From contig WGCB01000095.1 in NCBI GenBank assembly GCA_015494005.1, positions 1 through 5,542 on the forward strand: a stretch of 5,542 bases of DNA, in the 5' to 3' direction. Positions within the stretch are counted from its first letter, which is position 1, and each line of letters starts with the position of its first letter. The translations under genes were made by a program, and so were the position numbers. Below the pieces are notes generated by a model. The model was given only the letters and a program-made list of their open reading frames with translations. It ran no database searches and was not told where the DNA came from. This document shows, in pieces, positions 1-5,438 of this stretch. This stretch comes from Caldilineaceae bacterium. Its GTDB lineage: Bacteria; Chloroflexota; Anaerolineae; Caldilineales; Caldilineaceae.

Positions 1-471
1 AGCACCCTGGCCGCGGCCGCAGGGGCCATCCAGGCCCACTACATCGGCATCATCACCCCCAACATCCTCATCATCCTGCAGATGAGCCTGGTCATCGCCA
101 TGGCAGTCATCGGCGGGCTGGAGAACATCTACGCCGCGGCGGTGGGGGCCATCATCATCCAGTTCATGCTGGAATGGCTGCGCAGCAGCTTCACCATCGG
201 CCCGGTCACGGTGGACATGACCGTCTGGCGGCTGGTCTTCTTCGGCGCCCTGCTCATGGTCACCCTGCGTTTCCAGCGCAACGGCCTGCTGGCCCCCATC
301 ATCCAGCGCTTCATGCGGGGGGACGTGGCCAAGGAGGTGGTGGCCATCCGGGAACGCCAGGCAGAGGAGGATCTGGCCTATGCCGCCGCGGACGCCGCGG
401 CCCGGGGAGCCAGTGGCCCCATCACCCCGGCCGGTGAAGCGCCGGGTGCGGCAGAGGAGGGAGCACCATGA
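1..471 (+). CDS. livM: Branched-chain amino acid ABC transporter permease, LivM type (3' part)
   Basis: This is the last 156 residues of an inner-membrane permease; the reading frame is open from base 1, so the gene begins upstream. The visible part starts with a segment resembling the LivM pattern of small residues followed by AHYIGIITP, then two hydrophobic stretches at about residues 28-60 (including the family-like core AVIGGLENIYAAAVGA) and 73-91. The membrane part ends in a short basic motif, RFQRNGLLAPI, that corresponds to the usual R/F-P-x-GLLG exit of LivM. A roughly 55-residue hydrophilic, alanine-rich cytoplasmic tail follows and is longer than I expect for the family. The stop codon overlaps the livG start as ATGA, so the permease and ATPase are translationally coupled. 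LivM would pair with LivH, expected just upstream. Assignment to LivM rather than LivH rests on this order and the C-terminal motif. The actual substrate could be another amino acid, urea or an amide. Confidence 0.85.
   Translation, partial: STLAAAAGAIQAHYIGIITPNILIILQMSLVIAMAVIGGLENIYAAAVGAIIIQFMLEWLRSSFTIGPVTVDMTVWRLVFFGALLMVTLRFQRNGLLAPIIQRFMRGDVAKEVVAIRERQAEEDLAYAAADAAARGASGPITPAGEAPGAAEEGAP
455..460 (+). promoter_or_regulatory. Shine-Dalgarno of livG inside the permease gene
   Basis: A perfect AGGAGG lies 7 nt before the livG ATG, within the last codons of the permease gene. It fixes the livG start and, with the ATGA overlap, allows either fresh initiation or re-initiation. Confidence 0.8.
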
Positions 472-1232
472 TCGAGCTGCGAGTGAACGACGTCTGGAAA
501 AACTTCGGCGGCCTCCAGGTGCTGAAGGGCGTGACCTTCCAGGTGAACGGGCCGGAGCTCATCGGGCTCATCGGGCCCAACGGCGCGGGCAAGACCACCC
601 TGACCAACATCCTGGACGGGGTGATCAAGCCCAGCAGCGGCACCGTCTACCTGAACGGCCGGCGCATCGACACCCTGCCCCCCTACGGCGTGGCCCGGGC
701 CGGCCTGGGCCGCACCTTCCAGGTGACCCGAGCCTTCCGCCGCATGACCGTGATGGAGAACCTGCTGGTCCCGGCCATGGCCAAGCACACCACCGCCCGG
801 CAGAAGGACTTCGAGGAGAAGGCCATGGAGGTGCTCAAGTTCCTGACCATGGAGCACCTGCGCAACGAGTACGCCCGGGCCCTCTCCGGCGGCCAGCAGA
901 AGCTCCTGGAGCTGGGCCGGCTCCTCATGCTGGACCCGGACATCATCATCCTGGATGAGCCCTTCGCCGGCGTCCACCCCCGGCTCATGGAGATCATCTA
1001 CCGCTACATCACCGAGACCAACGCCCAGGGCAAGGCCTTCATCATCATCAGCCACGACATGGACACCATCTTCACCCTGAGCAAGCGGCTGCTGGTCCTG
1101 GACTACGGCGACCTCATCGCGGACGGGGACCCGGCCGTGGTGCGGGAGGATCCCCGGGTGAAGCGGGCCTACCTGGGCGAGGACGAAGAGGAAGATAGCA
1201 GCCAGGGAGATCGTGTGCCGGTGACAGGGTGA
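468..1232 (+). CDS. livG: Branched-chain amino acid-type ABC transporter ATP-binding protein LivG
   Basis: This 254-residue cytoplasmic ATPase, one of the two nucleotide-binding subunits of a Liv-type importer, is close to the usual LivG length. Motifs in order are Walker A GPNGAGKTT (36-44), the Q-loop in GRTFQ (Q85), signature LSGGQQK (139-145), Walker B IIILDEP (D163, catalytic E164) and the H-loop SHDM (H196). The GRTFQ...TVMENLLV stretch after Walker A is typical of LivG and separates it from LivF. Differences from the common LivG consensus are a D-loop AGVHP instead of AGLNP and SHDM instead of EHDM. After the family-like end AYLGE (234-238) there is a short acidic and polar tail of about 16 residues. 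Its last four codons and the TGA stop lie in a short tandem repeat. The start is set by AGGAGG 7 nt upstream and by the ATGA overlap with the permease gene. Confidence 0.93.
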   Translation: MIELRVNDVWKNFGGLQVLKGVTFQVNGPELIGLIGPNGAGKTTLTNILDGVIKPSSGTVYLNGRRIDTLPPYGVARAGLGRTFQVTRAFRRMTVMENLLVPAMAKHTTARQKDFEEKAMEVLKFLTMEHLRNEYARALSGGQQKLLELGRLLMLDPDIIILDEPFAGVHPRLMEIIYRYITETNAQGKAFIIISHDMDTIFTLSKRLLVLDYGDLIADGDPAVVREDPRVKRAYLGEDEEEDSSQGDRVPVTG

Positions 1233-1302
1233 CGGGGATGACCGGGATGACAGGATGACCAAACGGAAGACACGGAGACCGGGAGCCAGGACCTGATCGT
1301 GT
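1201..1302 (+). repeat. Imperfect direct repeat bracketing the livG stop-codon array
   Basis: GCCAGG-2 nt-GATCGTGT at 1201-1216, in the livG tail, recurs as GCCAGG-4 nt-GATCGTGT at 1285-1302. Fourteen bases are shared in order. The copies flank the GTGAC-type array, as if the end of livG had been duplicated when the array was inserted or expanded. It could also be a chance match. Confidence 0.45.
1221..1261 (+). repeat. Short TGA-containing tandem array overlapping the livG stop codon
   Basis: Five degenerate units are seen: GTGACAGG, GTGACGGG, GATGACCGG, GATGACAG and GATGACCA. Their TGA cores start at 1222, 1230, 1239, 1248 and 1256, a period of 8-9 bp. The second TGA is the livG stop codon, so the array covers the gene end and runs into the spacer. 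The units resemble those of the array after the peptidase gene. Confidence 0.75.
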
Positions 1303-1343
1303 TCGCCCCCAATGGCTTTCGTCCACCGTCTTCCGTCTTCCGT
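1263..1343 (+). repeat. Inverted repeat ACGGAAGAC / GTCTTCCGT
   Basis: ACGGAAGAC at 1263-1271 is matched in reverse complement by GTCTTCCGT at 1328-1336 and again, overlapping by two bases, at 1335-1343. The right arm is thus a 7-bp tandem duplication (CGTCTTC twice). The 56-nt separation makes a simple terminator hairpin unlikely. No T-run follows. Confidence 0.5.
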
Positions 1344-1351
1344 CCCACAAC

Positions 1352-1383
1352 CCAATCCACCAATCATCCAATCAACCAATCTC
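1352..1383 (+). repeat. CCAATCnn tandem array, four units of 8 bp
   Basis: Four units begin exactly 8 bp apart at 1352, 1360, 1368 and 1376: CCAATCCA, CCAATCAT, CCAATCAA, CCAATCTC. A fifth CCAATCTC sits at 1445-1452. The first 14 bases from 1351 recur exactly at the right edge of the window, so this is a dispersed intergenic repeat. Confidence 0.8.
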
Positions 1384-1417
1384 CAGTCCTACCTAACCTT
1401 CAATCCTTGATCTTCAA

Positions 1418-1447
1418 CTTTCACACTTTCACTTTCACACTTTCCCA
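1418..1447 (+). repeat. CTTTCACA tandem array just upstream of livF
   Basis: Units CTTTCACA, CTTTCA, CTTTCACA and CTTTCCCA follow one another (8, 6, 8, 8 bp). In reverse complement they read TGTGAAAG, so they are GTGA-type units facing the other way from the array at the livG stop. They end 17 nt before the livF start codon. Confidence 0.7.
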
Positions 1448-1464
1448 ATCTCTCAGGACACGCC

Positions 1465-2169
1465 ATGCTTCAAGTCAAAGACCTCTACGTGGGCTACTAT
1501 CGGGACCTGAACATCCTCCAGGGGGTGAACTTGACCGCGCAGAAGGCCAAGATCACCACGGTGCTGGGGGCCAACGGCGTGGGCAAGTCCACCCTGCTCA
1601 AGGCCATCTACGGCTTCCTGCGCCCCAACGCCGGGGAGATCCTCCTGGACGGCCAGAGCCTCCTGGGCGTGCCCACCCACCAACGCATCGACATGGGCAT
1701 CGCCTACATCCCCCAGCAGCCCGGCGTCTTCCGCTGGATGTCCGTGGAGGAGAACCTGGAGCTGGGCGCCTGGACCTTCCGCAAGGACAAGGCCCGGCTC
1801 AAGCGCAAGCTGGAGGAGAACTACGAGCGCTTCCCCATCCTCAAGGAGCGGCGCCGCTCCAACGCAGGGGACCTCTCCGGCGGCATGCAGCGCATGGTGG
1901 AGATCGGCCGCACCCTCATGACCGACCCCAAGGTCATCCTGGTGGACGAGCCCACCGCCGGCCTGGCCAAGCTCCTCTCCGAGGAGGTCTACCAGATGCT
2001 GGTGGACCTGCGGGACAAGGAGGGGCTCACCATCCTCCTGGTGGACCAGGAGATCCGGGCCGCGCTGAAGATCGCCGACTACGTCTACGTCCTGGAGCTG
2101 GGACGGAACAAGTTCGAGGGGCCAGCCAGCGAGTTCACCGACCTGGAGAAGGCCTTCTGGGTGGGGTGA
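1465..2169 (+). CDS. livF: Branched-chain amino acid-type ABC transporter ATP-binding protein LivF
   Basis: This is the second cytoplasmic ATPase of the importer, 234 residues and full-length for LivF. Motifs are Walker A GANGVGKST (35-43), the Q-loop in YIPQ (Q84), signature LSGGMQ (137-142), Walker B VILVDEP (D161, catalytic E162) and the segment LLVDQEIRAAL (191-201). The last replaces the usual H-loop histidine with Q195. LivF proteins normally carry VEQN here, so glutamine is expected, but VDQE is a divergent version. The D-loop reads AGLAK, with lysine where GLAP is usual. The protein ends in AFWVG, standing for the common AYLG. The start ATG has only a modest AGGA (1455-1458) 6 nt upstream. 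A 232-bp spacer separates livF from livG, whereas these genes are usually close, so livF may be expressed unequally or controlled within the spacer. Confidence 0.93.
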   Translation: MLQVKDLYVGYYRDLNILQGVNLTAQKAKITTVLGANGVGKSTLLKAIYGFLRPNAGEILLDGQSLLGVPTHQRIDMGIAYIPQQPGVFRWMSVEENLELGAWTFRKDKARLKRKLEENYERFPILKERRRSNAGDLSGGMQRMVEIGRTLMTDPKVILVDEPTAGLAKLLSEEVYQMLVDLRDKEGLTILLVDQEIRAALKIADYVYVLELGRNKFEGPASEFTDLEKAFWVG

Positions 2170-2190
2170 CCCGAGCTCCTCGAGCAGCCG

Positions 2191-2219
2191 TTGTCGGACC
2201 CGGGCAATGGGTGTACAAT
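2191..2219 (+). promoter_or_regulatory. Candidate sigma70-type promoter for the PEBP lipoprotein gene
   Basis: TTGTCG (2191-2196; 4 of 6 match TTGACA) and TACAAT (2214-2219; 5 of 6 match TATAAT) are separated by the optimal 17 bp. Transcription would start near 2226, giving a leader of roughly 67 nt that is purine-rich (GA tracts from 2221 to 2287). The position, 21 nt after the livF stop, suggests the PEBP gene is a separate transcription unit. Confidence 0.6.
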
Positions 2220-2292
2220 GGGAAACGAGGATGGGAGGGGAGAGCCCAGAGAGACAGAGAAGAGGGAGACCCACCGGGAAAGGAGCCCCACC

Positions 2293-2892
2293 ATGAACGG
2301 AAAGATCCTGGCCCTGTTGACCGCGGCCTCCCTGCTGCTCCTGGCCACGGCCTGCCAGGATCGCCCATCCACCGCCGCGTCCTCGCAGGCGCCTGCGAAC
2401 CCACAGGAGGCGACCATGAACAGCCAAACGGACCGCGACTTCCGCCTGAGCAGCCCCGCCTTTGAACCGGGCCAGACCATCCCCGTGAAGTACACCTGCG
2501 ACGGCATGGACATCTCCCCGCCCCTGGCCTGGAGCCACCCGCCCGGTGACGCGGCCAGCTTCGCCCTGATCATGGACGACCCGGACGCGCCCGCGGGCAT
2601 CTGGGTCCACTGGGTCATCTTCGACATGCCAGCGGACGCCCGGGAGCTGCCGGAAGGCGTGCCCCCAGACCCGGTCCTGGAGGCCGGCAGCGTCCAGGGG
2701 ACCAACAGCTGGGGCCGGGTAGGCTACGGCGGGCCCTGCCCACCCCGAGGGACCCACCGCTACTTCTTCAAGCTCTACGCCCTGGACACGGCCCTGGGGC
2801 TGGAATCCAGCGCCACCAAGGCCGACGTCCTGGCCGCCATGGAGGGGCATGTCCTGGCCCAGGCCGAGCTCATGGGGGTCTACCAGCGATAG
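2293..2892 (+). CDS. PEBP-family (YbhB/YbcL-type) lipoprotein
   Basis: This 199-residue protein has an N-terminal lipoprotein signal (MNGK, then a leucine/alanine-rich core at residues 5-18) ending in ATAC, with C21 the likely lipidated residue. A low-complexity Ser/Ala/Pro/Gln linker (22-41) leads to a complete phosphatidylethanolamine-binding-protein fold. Family motifs are YTCDGMDISPPLAW (67-80), DDPDAP (95-100), WVHWVIFDMP (104-113) and GPCPPRGTHRYFFKLYAL (147-164). D96, W104, H106, H155 and Y157 line up with the ligand pocket of eukaryotic PEBP. Bacterial members have no firmly known reaction; binding of small anionic ligands or a protease-inhibitor-like role has been proposed. AAAGGAG (2279-2285) 7 nt before the ATG supports this start. 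A second start at 2416 (M42), with its own AGGAGG, would give a 159-residue cytoplasmic form of almost exactly YbhB length. A promoter lies upstream and a hairpin downstream, so it is probably monocistronic. Confidence 0.9.
   Translation: MNGKILALLTAASLLLLATACQDRPSTAASSQAPANPQEATMNSQTDRDFRLSSPAFEPGQTIPVKYTCDGMDISPPLAWSHPPGDAASFALIMDDPDAPAGIWVHWVIFDMPADARELPEGVPPDPVLEAGSVQGTNSWGRVGYGGPCPPRGTHRYFFKLYALDTALGLESSATKADVLAAMEGHVLAQAELMGVYQR
2405..2418 (+). promoter_or_regulatory. Internal Shine-Dalgarno and in-frame ATG within the PEBP gene
   Basis: A perfect AGGAGG (2405-2410) is followed after 5 nt by an in-frame ATG (2416-2418), immediately after the signal peptide and linker. Starting here would skip the lipobox cysteine and give a soluble PEBP of 159 residues. 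This may be a true second start or the original start left after the signal was added upstream. Confidence 0.5.
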
Positions 2893-2924
2893 GCCCGCCC
2901 TTCAACCCAAACCGGTTTCCCACC

Positions 2925-2969
2925 GCCCTGACAGATCGCCCTCCTCGGATCGGTCAGGGCCAAACTTTT
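2925..2969 (+). terminator. Probable hairpin terminator after the PEBP gene
   Basis: GCCCTGAC (2925-2932) pairs with GTCAGGGC (2953-2960) over 8 bp. After one A/G mismatch, GATC (2934-2937) pairs with GATC (2948-2951), leaving a loop of about 10 nt. A short TTTT (2966-2969) follows five nt after the stem. The stem is convincing but the T-run is short and displaced, so Rho-independent termination may be inefficient. Confidence 0.55.
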
Positions 2970-3000
2970 GCAGGCGCAAACACGCGAAAAGGAACCCAGC

Positions 3001-4332
3001 ATGAACAGGACCGCGGATTGGGCCCTATCCCTGGCCCCCCACATCGAGCGGCGCATGGAGCTCTCCCCCACCCTGCGCATCAACGAGAGGGTGCGGGCCA
3101 TGTGGGCCGACGGCCAGGAGGTCTACCACCTGGGCTTCGGCGAGTCCCGCTTCCCCGTGCACCCCAAGCTGGCCCAGGCCCTGCGGGAGAACGTCCACCA
3201 CAAGAGCTACGTGGCCGCCCAGGGCATCCCAGAGCTGCGGGAGGCCGTCGCCGATTTCTACACGAAACACTTTCACCTGCCCACCACCCCGGATCGGGTC
3301 ATGGTGGGGCCGGGGAGCAAGGCCCTCCTCTACACCCTGCTCACCGTCCTCCAGGGGGACCTGCTCCTGCCCACCCCCTCCTGGGTGAGCTACGAGCCCC
3401 AAGCCCGGATCCTGGGCAAGCCCGTGCGCCGCATCCCCGCCATCCCCCAGGAGGACCACGCGCTGAAGATCGACGCGCTACGCCACACCGTGGCCACCTC
3501 GGAGCAGGAGCAGCACATCCTCCTGCTCAACAGCCCCAACAACCCCACGGGCCAGATGATGGGCGCGGACCTGGTCAACCAGCTGGCCCGTTTCTGCCGC
3601 CAGGAGCAGGTGACGGTCATCAGCGACGAGATCTACGGCCTGGCCGGCCACGGGGATGTCCTCCACCACTCCATGGCCCGGGCCTTCCCGGAGGGGACGG
3701 TGGTCCTGGGCAGCCTGAGCAAGCACCTCTCTTTGGGCGGATGGCGCCTGGGCGTGGCCGTGGCCCCGGAAGGGCCCGCCGGCCAGCAGCTGATCCAGGC
3801 CCTGCGCATGGTGGCCGGGGAGCTCTGGTCCTGTGTGGCGGCCCCCATCCAGTACGCGGCGGTCACCGCCTACGGGGACGATCCGGAGATCCTGGCCTAC
3901 ATCCAGGAGTGCACCCGGATCCACGCCCTGCGCACCCGCTACCTGTGGCAGCAGCTGACGGCCCTGGGCATCCGCTGCTCCCAGCCCCGGGGCGGCTTCT
4001 ACCTCTTCATCAACCTGGACCGTTGGGCGCCCCAGCTGGCCGTCCGGGGCATCCGCACCTCCACCCAGCTGGCCGAGCACCTCCTGGAGCACTACCGGTT
4101 GGCCACCTTGCCCGGCGAGGCTTTCGGCACCCCGGCCCCGGAGATGTCCCTGCGCCTCTCCACCAGCTACCTGGACATGGAGAGCGACGACCAGGCCCTG
4201 GCCCTGCTGGAGCTCTTCCGCTCCGGCATGGACCCCCAGCACATCCTGCAGGAGCACCACCCCAGCATGAACCAGGCCATCGAGCAGTTCCGCCGCTTCG
4301 TCCTGGACCTGGACAGCGTCCCCCTGCCATGA
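3001..4332 (+). CDS. Class I/II PLP-dependent aminotransferase
   Basis: This is a 443-residue fold-type I aminotransferase of the aspartate aminotransferase superfamily, cytoplasmic, moving an amino group between an amino acid and a 2-oxo acid. Landmarks are YVAAQGIPELREAV (70-83), the PLP-phosphate loop GPGSKALLY (103-111), PSWVSYEPQ (126-134, W128 stacking position), LNSPNNPTG (176-184, N181), ISDEIYG (207-213, D209 and Y212 contacting PLP), SLSKHLSLGGWRLG (238-251) with Schiff-base lysine K241 and phosphate-binding R249, and SLRLS with carboxylate-binding R385. All key residues are present. It is longer than the usual ~400 residues because of a C-terminal extension after about 405 that includes a predicted helical segment. 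AAAAGGAA (2987-2994) lies 6 nt before the chosen ATG. Its stop overlaps the peptidase start as ATGA. The substrate cannot be told: aspartate, aromatic or prephenate-type activity are all possible. Confidence 0.9.
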   Translation: MNRTADWALSLAPHIERRMELSPTLRINERVRAMWADGQEVYHLGFGESRFPVHPKLAQALRENVHHKSYVAAQGIPELREAVADFYTKHFHLPTTPDRVMVGPGSKALLYTLLTVLQGDLLLPTPSWVSYEPQARILGKPVRRIPAIPQEDHALKIDALRHTVATSEQEQHILLLNSPNNPTGQMMGADLVNQLARFCRQEQVTVISDEIYGLAGHGDVLHHSMARAFPEGTVVLGSLSKHLSLGGWRLGVAVAPEGPAGQQLIQALRMVAGELWSCVAAPIQYAAVTAYGDDPEILAYIQECTRIHALRTRYLWQQLTALGIRCSQPRGGFYLFINLDRWAPQLAVRGIRTSTQLAEHLLEHYRLATLPGEAFGTPAPEMSLRLSTSYLDMESDDQALALLELFRSGMDPQHILQEHHPSMNQAIEQFRRFVLDLDSVPLP

Positions 4333-5438
4333 GCCGCCCCCGCCTGCGCGACTACGGACTCGCCATCGGCCAGCTGCCCTCGGGCCCCCGGAACGCCATC
4401 ACCGACGTGCTGGGCGTCCGGGTGGGCCACGCCACCCGGATCCAGGGAGAAGGGCCCCTGCGGCCGGGGGAAGGGCCGGTGCGCACCGGGGTCACCCTGA
4501 TCCTGCCCCACACCGGCAACCTCTTCCGGGAGAAGGTGCGGGCCAGCGTGCACACCATCAACGGCTTCGGCAAGCCCTGCGGCTTCGAGGAGGTGCGGGA
4601 GCTGGGGGTGCTGGAGACGCCCATCGCCCTGACCAACACCCTGAACGTCTTCCGAGTGGCGGACGCCCTGGTCACGGATGCCCTGGCCCAGAACCCGGAG
4701 ATCGGGGTGCGCACCAGCAGCGTCAACCCGGTGGTGGGGGAGTGCAACGACGGCTACCTCAACGACATCCGGGGACGGCACGTGGGCGCGGCGCAGGTGG
4801 CCGCGGCCCTGGACGACGCCCGATCCGGCCAGGCGGGCCTGCCGGTCCTGGAGGGAAACGTGGGCGCGGGCACGGGGACCAGCTGCTTCGGCTGGAAGGG
4901 GGGCGTGGGCACGGCCAGCCGGGTGCTGCCAACGGAGGCCGGCGGCTGGACCGTGGGCGCGCTGGTGCAGTCCAACTTTGGCCGCCCGGAGCAGCTCCTG
5001 GTGGACGGCCTGCCCGTGGGTCGTTTCCTGCGCCCGCCGGGCTACCGCCCCCAGCCGGAGCGGGGCTCCATCATGGTGGTCCTGGCCACGGACGCGCCCC
5101 TGACCGCTCGCCAACTGCACCGGCTCTGCGTCCGGGCCGGGGCCGGCATCGCCCGCACCGGCAGCCACTTCGGCCACGGCTCCGGTGACTTCGTCATCGC
5201 CTTCAGCACCGCCCACCGGATCCAGCACTGGCCTCCGGGGCTCACCGGGCCGGTCCCCGCCCTGGCCGACGAACCCCGGGCCATGCGGGGCCTCTTCTCC
5301 GGCGTGGTGGAGGCCGTGGAGGAAGCCATCCTCAACTCCCTCTTCGCCGCGGAGACCATGGTCGGCCGGGACGGCCACGTCCGCTACGCCCTGCCGCTGG
5401 AGGAGATCGTGGAGAGGCTGGGGCGTCCGCGCTGGTGA
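4329..5438 (+). CDS. P1-family self-cleaving aminopeptidase (DmpA/BapA type)
   Basis: This 369-residue N-terminal-nucleophile hydrolase belongs to the family of DmpA (L-aminopeptidase/D-Ala esterase-amidase) and the beta-peptidyl aminopeptidases. It begins with RLRDYGLAIGQLPSGPRNAITDV and VGHAT, typical of the family. Also present are TNTLNVFRVADAL (102-114), VVGECNDGYLND (135-146), GNVGAGTGTSCFGWKGGVGTASR (176-198), QSNFG (N216, oxyanion-type position), RGSIMVVLATDAPL (245-258) and HGSGDFVIAFST (283-294). Known members cut themselves between Gly and Ser; here that is G246/S247, giving chains of about 246 and 123 residues with S247 as the nucleophile. S285 and D287 probably complete the active site. 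No signal peptide is seen, so it should be cytoplasmic, like DmpA and unlike secreted BapA. The ATG overlaps the aminotransferase stop and has no clear Shine-Dalgarno, so translation probably depends on coupling. Its TGA stop lies in the first unit of a repeat array. Confidence 0.93.
   Translation: MSRPRLRDYGLAIGQLPSGPRNAITDVLGVRVGHATRIQGEGPLRPGEGPVRTGVTLILPHTGNLFREKVRASVHTINGFGKPCGFEEVRELGVLETPIALTNTLNVFRVADALVTDALAQNPEIGVRTSSVNPVVGECNDGYLNDIRGRHVGAAQVAAALDDARSGQAGLPVLEGNVGAGTGTSCFGWKGGVGTASRVLPTEAGGWTVGALVQSNFGRPEQLLVDGLPVGRFLRPPGYRPQPERGSIMVVLATDAPLTARQLHRLCVRAGAGIARTGSHFGHGSGDFVIAFSTAHRIQHWPPGLTGPVPALADEPRAMRGLFSGVVEAVEEAILNSLFAAETMVGRDGHVRYALPLEEIVERLGRPRW

Larger units (their letters stand above)
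1343..1455 (+). promoter_or_regulatory. C-rich, G-depleted leader of livF, candidate Rho-utilisation (rut) region
   Basis: By hand count this 113-nt stretch has about 46 C and only 2 G (at 1386 and 1409) on the transcribed strand, in sharp contrast to the G-rich sequence around it. Unstructured, C-rich and G-poor RNA is the known signature of Rho-utilisation sites. Here it would lie in the livG-livF spacer and could make livF expression depend on ongoing transcription or translation. It is also built of short repeats, so the composition may simply reflect those. No convincing -35/-10 pair was seen, so livF is probably read from the upstream operon promoter. Confidence 0.4.

Noticed and set aside
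1221..1447. CRISPR array
   Set aside because: Units are 6-9 bp, degenerate and have no spacers between them. No cas genes are present.
1384..1464. Promoter for livF in the AT-richer part of the spacer
   Set aside because: No pair resembling TTGACA and TATAAT at 16-18 bp spacing was found. The lower GC is explained by the CCAATC and CTTTCACA repeats.
2172..2182. CGAG-CTC-CTCG hairpin after livF as a terminator
   Set aside because: A 4-bp stem with a 3-nt loop and no following T-run is not a credible terminator.
2191..2292. TTG start at 2191 giving a longer PEBP protein
   Set aside because: The extra 34 residues precede the lipoprotein signal and would bury it. TTG lies in the -35 element, and the ATG at 2293 has a good Shine-Dalgarno.
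1453..2850. Long open frame on the - strand (465 residues) across livF and the PEBP gene, and similar ones at 378-1379 and 4167-5378
   Set aside because: They run antisense to genes with complete family motifs, and their translations are rich in Gly, His, Val, Leu and Gln as expected from reading GC-biased codons backwards. No recognisable domain or ribosome binding site was seen.
2966..2981. TTTGC-AGGC-GCAAA small inverted repeat before the aminotransferase as an operator
   Set aside because: Arms of 5 bp with a 4-nt loop are too short to distinguish from chance, and no regulator gene or second copy is present.
3018..4328. In-frame upstream extension of the peptidase by 437 residues
   Set aside because: The extension is a Pro/Gly/Ala/Arg-rich shadow of the aminotransferase in another frame. 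The P1 family starts just where the ATG at 4329 begins.
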